64,000 bases of DNA from Hymenobacter sp. BT559 (GTDB lineage: Bacteria; Bacteroidota; Bacteroidia; Cytophagales; Hymenobacteraceae): positions 682,001-746,000 of the forward strand of contig NZ_JAELXV010000002.1 in assembly GCF_016427535.1 (NCBI RefSeq), given 5' to 3'. How positions within the stretch are numbered: position 1 is the stretch's first letter; every line of letters begins with the position of its first letter. Under the pieces are notes generated by a model. It was not told the DNA's origin, searched no databases, and saw only the letters and a list, made by a program, of their open reading frames with translations. Positions 59,825-64,000 of this stretch are shown here, piece after piece. A program made the position numbers and the translations under genes.

Positions 59825-61666
59825 ATGCGCATTCTGCACGTACTTTCTGCTAATTTCTTTGCTGGCTCGGTGGCCTACGCGGTGGCGCTGGCTGAGGCGC
59901 ATCGCCGCCAGGGCCACCAAGTGTGGCTGGCTTCGGATGCGGCCAGCTTGCCCACGGCGGCTACGGTGGTGCAGCTGCCCATTAGCCAGCGTAAGTACCG
60001 GCAGCGCTGGCACAATATTCAGGCCCTGCGCCAGCTCATAAAGGAGCAGGCCATCGACGTGGTGCACGCCCACTCACGGGCCGCGAGCTGGGTTAGCTAC
60101 TTTGCCGTGCGCGGGCTGCCAGTGCCGCTGGTGAGCACCGTGCACGGCCGCCAGCACCTGCACACGTCTACCTCGCTCTTCGATGTGTACGGCGATAAGG
60201 TCATTGCCATCTGCGAAAACCTGGCCGAGCACCTGCGCACTGAAGTGAAGATGGCGCCCAGCAAACTCGCCGTGGTGCCCAACGGCATAGCCTTCGCCCC
60301 CCTAGGTGCCCCGCCGCTAGCAGATACAGATAAAGTCCCGCGCATGGCCTTTATTGGCCGTTTCAATGGTCCCAAAGGCGAGCAAGCTGCAGCCCTGTGT
60401 GCGCACGTATTTCCGCCGCTGCTGCGTGAGCACGCCGGCCTGCGGGTGGCCCTTATTGGGGGCGAGCTCGACTACTTGCCCGCCGCTGGCAAAGCAGCCC
60501 TAGGTGCCTTGCAAACCGAATTTGGGGAGCGCATCGAAGTAGTGGGCTTCACCGACGACGTGCCCGGCTGGCTCGAAAAAACGGACCTCGTTATTGGGGC
60601 GGGCCGCGTCGTGATGGAGGCGCTGGGCGCCGGCGTAGCAGCCCTAGCTATGGGCGAAGCCTGCTATGCCGGCCGCGTGACGGAGGCAACCTACGAGACA
60701 GCCGCCGCCTCTAACTTTGGCGACATCCTGGCGCAGCAAGGAGTGCAATCCATTGATTGGCAGCTGGTATTGCACGATGCGCAGGATTTTTGGCGGCAAC
60801 CTAGCCGGGTGGCCCAGGCCTTGCAGCAGCGCGTGCGAGCCGACTACGACCTAGCAGCCATCGCAGCCCGCGTGCTGGGGGTGTACGAATCGGCGCGCAT
60901 GAAAAAGGCCGTGCCCGGCTTCATTCCGGTGCTGATGTACCACAAAATTCCGGACGCGCCGCTAGCCTCCAAGCACCAGATTTTTGTGACCAAGGAAAAC
61001 TTCGCCAAGCACCTGACTTATTTCCAGCAGCAGAAATTTACGCCGATTACCTTTCGCGATTACCAGGAGTTTGCCAGCGGCCAGCGGCCGCTGGCCGAAT
61101 TTCCGCGCCGGCCCCTTATCCTTACGTTCGATGATGGCTACGTTGATAACTACACCAACTTGCTGCCGCTGATGCAGCAGGCCGGCTACCGCGGCGTGCT
61201 GTATCTCCTAGGTGACTTCGGCGTGCGCTACAACTATTGGGACGTGGCTGCCGACCCCACCGAGCCGCGCGCTGATATTATGGACGCTGCCCAGAAGCAG
61301 GCCTTCGTGGCGGCTGGCTGGGAAATTGGGGCACACACCATGCGCCATCCCAAGCTGCCCGAACTACCCGCCGCCGAAGCCGCCGCCGAAATCGAGCAAA
61401 GCAAAACCGCGCTTGAGCAGGTCCTAGGTACCGAAATTATCTCCTTCGCCTATCCTTACGGCGCCCTCACCGAGCAGCTAAAAGCCCAGGTGCAGCAAGC
61501 GGGCTTCACCTACGCCGTAGCCACTGACACGGGTGGTATGCACCTGGAAGACGACCGGATGCAGATTTTTCGCATCAATATGTTTCCGCACGAAACCGCG
61601 GGCAGCCTCTTCAAGAAGACCGCACCCTGGTACCGCCGCTACTACCGCTGGAAGCGCAAAAAGTGA
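59825..61666 (+). CDS. Glycosyltransferase (GT4-like) fused to NodB-type polysaccharide deacetylase
   Basis: A 613-residue two-domain protein. Residues of about 1-355 form a GT-B glycosyltransferase with GT4 features (FFAGSVAYAVALAEAHRRQGH, DVVHAHSRAASW, VVPNGI, AFIGRFNGPKG). Residues of about 365-600 are a NodB deacetylase: MYHKIPD, LTFDDGYVDNY with metal and base Asp436/Asp437, and HTMRHP with His504 and His508 as metal ligands, then AYPYG. No signal peptide is seen, so it should be cytosolic or membrane-associated. It may add and deacetylate an N-acetyl sugar in a surface glycan or lipid. No related pathway genes are adjacent. Confidence 0.92.
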   Translation: MRILHVLSANFFAGSVAYAVALAEAHRRQGHQVWLASDAASLPTAATVVQLPISQRKYRQRWHNIQALRQLIKEQAIDVVHAHSRAASWVSYFAVRGLPVPLVSTVHGRQHLHTSTSLFDVYGDKVIAICENLAEHLRTEVKMAPSKLAVVPNGIAFAPLGAPPLADTDKVPRMAFIGRFNGPKGEQAAALCAHVFPPLLREHAGLRVALIGGELDYLPAAGKAALGALQTEFGERIEVVGFTDDVPGWLEKTDLVIGAGRVVMEALGAGVAALAMGEACYAGRVTEATYETAAASNFGDILAQQGVQSIDWQLVLHDAQDFWRQPSRVAQALQQRVRADYDLAAIAARVLGVYESARMKKAVPGFIPVLMYHKIPDAPLASKHQIFVTKENFAKHLTYFQQQKFTPITFRDYQEFASGQRPLAEFPRRPLILTFDDGYVDNYTNLLPLMQQAGYRGVLYLLGDFGVRYNYWDVAADPTEPRADIMDAAQKQAFVAAGWEIGAHTMRHPKLPELPAAEAAAEIEQSKTALEQVLGTEIISFAYPYGALTEQLKAQVQQAGFTYAVATDTGGMHLEDDRMQIFRINMFPHETAGSLFKKTAPWYRRYYRWKRKK

Positions 61667-61668
61667 CC

Positions 61669-61935
61669 CTAGGCGCGATAGTGAGCTAAGATGCTAGCCC
61701 CAGCTTCCTCGTTTAGGCCGCTTATCTCGATTTTCTTGAATGGCGCGGTGTGGCCGCTCAGTAACTGCACACTACTCTTGGCTACGCCAAACACTTCGGC
61801 CAAAAAAGCCAGGAGCACGGTGTTGGCCTTGCCATCTTGTGGCGGGGCCGCCAGGCGCACCGTCCAGCGCCCGTCGGGGCCGGGCAGCAGCTGGTTTTTT
61901 CGGGCGTTAGGCTTGGCGTGTAAGTGCAGAATCAT
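61669..61935 (-). CDS. DUF167 (YggU-family) protein
   Basis: An 88-residue cytosolic protein of the DUF167 family, with the conserved core LHLHAKPNARKN, WTVRLAAPPQDGKANTVLLAFLAEVFGVAKSSVQLLSGHTAPFKKIEISG. Function is unknown. The ATG at 61935 is preferred to a TTG at 61956. It is convergent with the preceding gene (2-bp gap) and lies 37 bp downstream of the endonuclease III relative on the same strand, so the two may be co-transcribed. Confidence 0.92.
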   Translation of the reverse strand: MILHLHAKPNARKNQLLPGPDGRWTVRLAAPPQDGKANTVLLAFLAEVFGVAKSSVQLLSGHTAPFKKIEISGLNEEAGASILAHYRA

Positions 61936-61972
61936 TTGGGCGAAAGCAATGAGCAAGCTTAAGCCTGGCAGC

Positions 61973-62725
61973 TCAGTGCTCGTTATTGATTGTTGATTGC
62001 CCCACCGGGCACACGTCCAGCATCACGCAGCGCGCGCAGGCAGGTTTGTGAAAGTAGCAGCATTTCTGCCCGTGGTACATCAGGGCTTCGTGGTGGTCGT
62101 ACACCTGCTGGGCCGTCCAGTCGGGCGGCAGCAGGGCCGCGAGTAAGGCGTGCGCCGGCCCTTCGCCTACCTTGGGCCCTATGAGACCTAGGCGCTGCGC
62201 CACCCGGTGGTGGTGGCTGTCAACGGGCATCGCGGGCAGACGCAAGCAGCTGAACAGCAGTGTGGCGGCGCTTGTCTTAGGTCCTACGCCGCTGATGCTT
62301 TCAAGCCAGGCGCGCGCTTCTGCAATGGGCCGCTCAGCCAGGAAATCGAGCGAGCACGGCGGCAGGTTTTCGTCGCCGCAGCGGCGGCTTATTTCGCGCA
62401 GTACCTCCTGAATACGGGGTGCCTTTTGCTCGGGCCAAGTGCAAGCGCTCAGGGCGCGCTGCACGTCGAGGGTGGGGGCGTCGCGCACCTCTTCCCAGGT
62501 AGGGTAGGTGGCGCGCAGCTGCTGGTAGGCGCGGTGCGAGTCGGCGTTTTTGGTGCGGTGCGAGAGCAGTGCGCTTATCAGCTCGCTCAGCGGGTCCTTG
62601 GTGCTAAAAAACAAAAACGGCGCCCCATACTCGGCGCACAGCCGCTGGTGGGCTAGCAAGGCTTTGGCTTGGAGCGCCTCAAAATCGGCAGAAGGCAGGA
62701 CAGGAGCAGCGCGGCGAGTGGGCAT
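61973..62725 (-). CDS. Endonuclease III-family DNA glycosylase
   Basis: A 250-residue HhH-GPD enzyme. The helix-hairpin-helix ISGVGPKTSAATLLF contains the catalytic Lys, VDSHHHRVAQRLG has the catalytic Asp, and the C-terminus has a [4Fe-4S] site C-x6-C-x2-C-x5-C (CYFHKPACARCVMLDVC). This is the Nth layout with both catalytic residues intact, so it can probably remove oxidised pyrimidines. The N-terminal 15 residues before the core differ from E. coli Nth, so it may be a second Nth-like paralogue. The ATG at 62725 is chosen; an extension of 48 codons lies across a terminator. The last residues are encoded by an AT-rich repeat. Confidence 0.92.
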   Translation of the reverse strand: MPTRRAAPVLPSADFEALQAKALLAHQRLCAEYGAPFLFFSTKDPLSELISALLSHRTKNADSHRAYQQLRATYPTWEEVRDAPTLDVQRALSACTWPEQKAPRIQEVLREISRRCGDENLPPCSLDFLAERPIAEARAWLESISGVGPKTSAATLLFSCLRLPAMPVDSHHHRVAQRLGLIGPKVGEGPAHALLAALLPPDWTAQQVYDHHEALMYHGQKCCYFHKPACARCVMLDVCPVGQSTINNEH

Positions 62726-62727
62726 GA

Positions 62728-62771
62728 AAAAAGGTACTGCAAACCGAGGCGTTGGGTTCGCAGTACCTTTT
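62728..62771 (-). terminator. Terminator 3 bp upstream of the nth-like start
   Basis: AAAAAGGTACTGC pairs with GCAGTACCTTTT around an 18-nt loop, with a T-run on the minus strand. It ends the gene at 62790 and abuts the ATG of the nth-like gene at 62725. Confidence 0.85.
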
Positions 62772-62789
62772 GCTGAGAGCCAGCGGGCC

Positions 62790-63803
62790 TTACCGTTGCC
62801 CGCTATTGTACAGCGCAATGGCTTGGCGCTGCGCGGCAGCTTGCTTGCCTTGGAAGATGAGCGGCACAATGAGCACCGGAATGGCAGCGTAGAACAGCGG
62901 CGAGATGCCGGGGTTATTGGGCCGCACCGACTGCACCAGGCCCGCTACAAGCAGGCCCCCGCCTACCACATAGGCCGCAATAGTCGATTGCTGGTAGCGC
63001 CGCGCATTGCTCAGCAGCGCTTGGGCACCGGCGTTGTCGGCAGTGGCTATGGCTAGGTTTCGAGTGTTGAGGTTCTGTACCGGGCCATTATCCTTCGAGA
63101 AATATTCGGTTTTGGTGGTGCGGTAGCCGCCGTAGGGGGAGCCCCCAAACGGGTAGCCGCCCATGCCACCGTAGCCAAACCCGCCGTAGCCCATGCCCAT
63201 GCCGTAGGGCGAGGAGGCATACGAGGTATTATAGGTGGCGTACAGGCTGATACGGCCAGTTTTCTCACGGCGCAGGGTCGTTTCGCGGTTCGAGCGGGGC
63301 AGCGTGGTGCGCACGTAGTGGCCGGTCTGGTCTTCGTAGAAGCCCACGTCGGCTAGGTCTACGCGCCGCTGGCCATCCAGCAGCAAGTGCGAACGCCCAA
63401 AGAGCGGCGACTTCACTTCCACATCGTACACGCTGTACACCTGCCCGTTTTTGAGGCCCACTTGGTAGCGTGTGGGGCGAGCCGGGCCCGCCATTTCGTA
63501 GGGCCGGCCAAAGGGGCTATTCGACTGCGGCGCGGCGGGTGCGGCGGGTGGCGGGGTAGGGGCGCTGCTCACCGGCGCCGCCTGGCGGGCCGAGTCGGGC
63601 GCCGTGGCGATAGGGGCCGGCGCTGGTGCGGCCGCCGGGGTCGGCGCCACTTCTAGCTGCTGCGGGGCCGGGGCCGCGGGCCGCGCGGCGGGCGTGGGTA
63701 GCACCGGCGCCCCACCAAGCTGGCGGGGCGCATCCTGGGCCGAAGCCGACAGGCTGGCTGCGCCCAGCCCCAGGGCCAGCGCGGTGAGAAATGCGGATTT
63801 CAT
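62790..63803 (-). CDS. Exported protein with Pro/Ala-rich linker and C-terminal membrane segments
   Basis: A 337-residue protein: signal peptide (residues 1-23, ending ASAQ), a 75-residue Pro/Ala-rich linker, a soluble part (about 105-190: YQVGLKNGQVYSVYDVEVKSPLFGRSHLLLDGQRRVDLADVGFYEDQTG), a Gly/Tyr/Met-rich stretch (about 200-230), and two hydrophobic segments near residues 275-292 and 300-320. No known family. The soluble part has a look of a small beta domain of envelope-stress proteins, but I would not name it. It is followed by a terminator. Confidence 0.75.
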   Translation of the reverse strand: MKSAFLTALALGLGAASLSASAQDAPRQLGGAPVLPTPAARPAAPAPQQLEVAPTPAAAPAPAPIATAPDSARQAAPVSSAPTPPPAAPAAPQSNSPFGRPYEMAGPARPTRYQVGLKNGQVYSVYDVEVKSPLFGRSHLLLDGQRRVDLADVGFYEDQTGHYVRTTLPRSNRETTLRREKTGRISLYATYNTSYASSPYGMGMGYGGFGYGGMGGYPFGGSPYGGYRTTKTEYFSKDNGPVQNLNTRNLAIATADNAGAQALLSNARRYQQSTIAAYVVGGGLLVAGLVQSVRPNNPGISPLFYAAIPVLIVPLIFQGKQAAAQRQAIALYNSGQR

Positions 63804-63900
63804 GCGGCAAATAAATACCAAACTGGCTAATGGCAGCCAGCCAAGTTGCCAACGAACGCCCCTAGGGCAAAAGTGCCGCCACGGGCTTGCGGGCAGGCTC

Positions 63901-64000
63901 CTATTTCAATAATTTTTCGAGCAGGCTCAGGCTGTCTATCAGGTCGTGGCCCGACTCCATGTCGAAGGGCTTCAGAATGTAGCCGCTCACGGCAAGCTCG
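63901..64000 (-). CDS. Response regulator, C-terminal part only (cut by window end)
   Basis: The 33 codons before a TAG stop at 63901-63903 read GYILKPFDMESGHDLIDSLSLLEKLLK near the end. The LKPFD motif is the conserved Lys-Pro of receiver domains, followed by the last helix. The protein therefore ends with the receiver, as in a single-domain response regulator, or the receiver is the last domain of a hybrid. The rest lies beyond the window. Confidence 0.7.
   Translation of the reverse strand, partial: ELAVSGYILKPFDMESGHDLIDSLSLLEKLLK

Noticed and set aside
1..64000. tRNA or rRNA genes
   Set aside because: No cloverleaf with TTCRA-type arm or rRNA-like stretch was noticed in any spacer; a tRNAscan run would settle this.

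Overview
This window looks like a chromosomal segment from a GC-rich member of the Bacteroidota, most likely a Hymenobacter-like Cytophagales bacterium. The assignment is an inference from several features: a TonB-dependent receptor with a carboxypeptidase-regulatory-like N-terminal domain, a type IX secretion (T9SS) C-terminal sorting domain, promoters of the Bacteroidota type (TTTG-N19-TAnnTTTG) instead of sigma70 boxes, few Shine-Dalgarno sequences, and families typical of the group (CvfB, PepSY membrane proteins, a BlaI/M56 pair, a radical-SAM/DUF4130 pair). No transposase, prophage, CRISPR array, rRNA or tRNA was seen. No gap between genes exceeds about 275 bp.

Layout. 1-3.0 kb: 3' part of a uvrA-type gene and a DUF2251-like gene. 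3.2-6.6 kb: a histidine kinase/response regulator pair, a phased TTAAC operator, and two small envelope genes. 6.6-10.4 kb: iron uptake (PepSY membrane protein and siderophore receptor). 10.4-17.6 kb: a complete trp operon, trpE-G-D-C-F-B-A, all on the minus strand, preceded by a ribosome-type attenuator whose 19-residue leader peptide has tandem Trp codons. 17.6-19.5 kb: BlaI-type repressor and an M56 metallopeptidase fused to two POTRA-like repeats. 19.7-25.8 kb: a T9SS cargo protein, CvfB, an OhrR-type regulator, an Old Yellow Enzyme and an Omp85/BamA-like barrel protein. 26.0-30.9 kb: a radical-SAM protein with a helix-hairpin-helix and its usual partner DUF4130, here separated by a lipoprotein and an alpha/beta hydrolase, then an RfbD-like reductase. 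31-36.9 kb: MFS exporter, Gre-like factor, and an AraC/aldehyde dehydrogenase/DUF779 cassette. 37.2-43.3 kb: a tripartite RND efflux operon (TolC-adaptor-permease). 43.4-57.3 kb: small envelope proteins, PBP1C, a light-sensing operon (heme oxygenase, bacteriophytochrome, response regulator, receiver-kinase) and a giant alpha-2-macroglobulin lipoprotein with an intact CLEQ thioester. 57.5-64 kb: LysR regulator, threonine synthase, a glycosyltransferase-NodB fusion, DUF167, an endonuclease III relative, a secreted protein and the end of a response regulator.

Two features cut across the whole window. First, the palindrome CCTAGG occurs about 110 times by eye, several-fold above the roughly 20 expected, in genes and spacers alike, recalling the HIP1 palindrome of cyanobacteria. 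Second, many spacers carry long near-perfect inverted repeats of a few families (TCATTGCGAGC.../GTCATGC..., GTGAGACCCCACCCCC..., and an AT-rich CAATTAGCAAT... element). They punctuate the trp operon, flank the aldehyde dehydrogenase gene and bracket the RND permease gene.

Many minus-strand and plus-strand starts were moved to an internal ATG where the longest open frame began with TTG or ran into a repeat. These choices are noted per gene.
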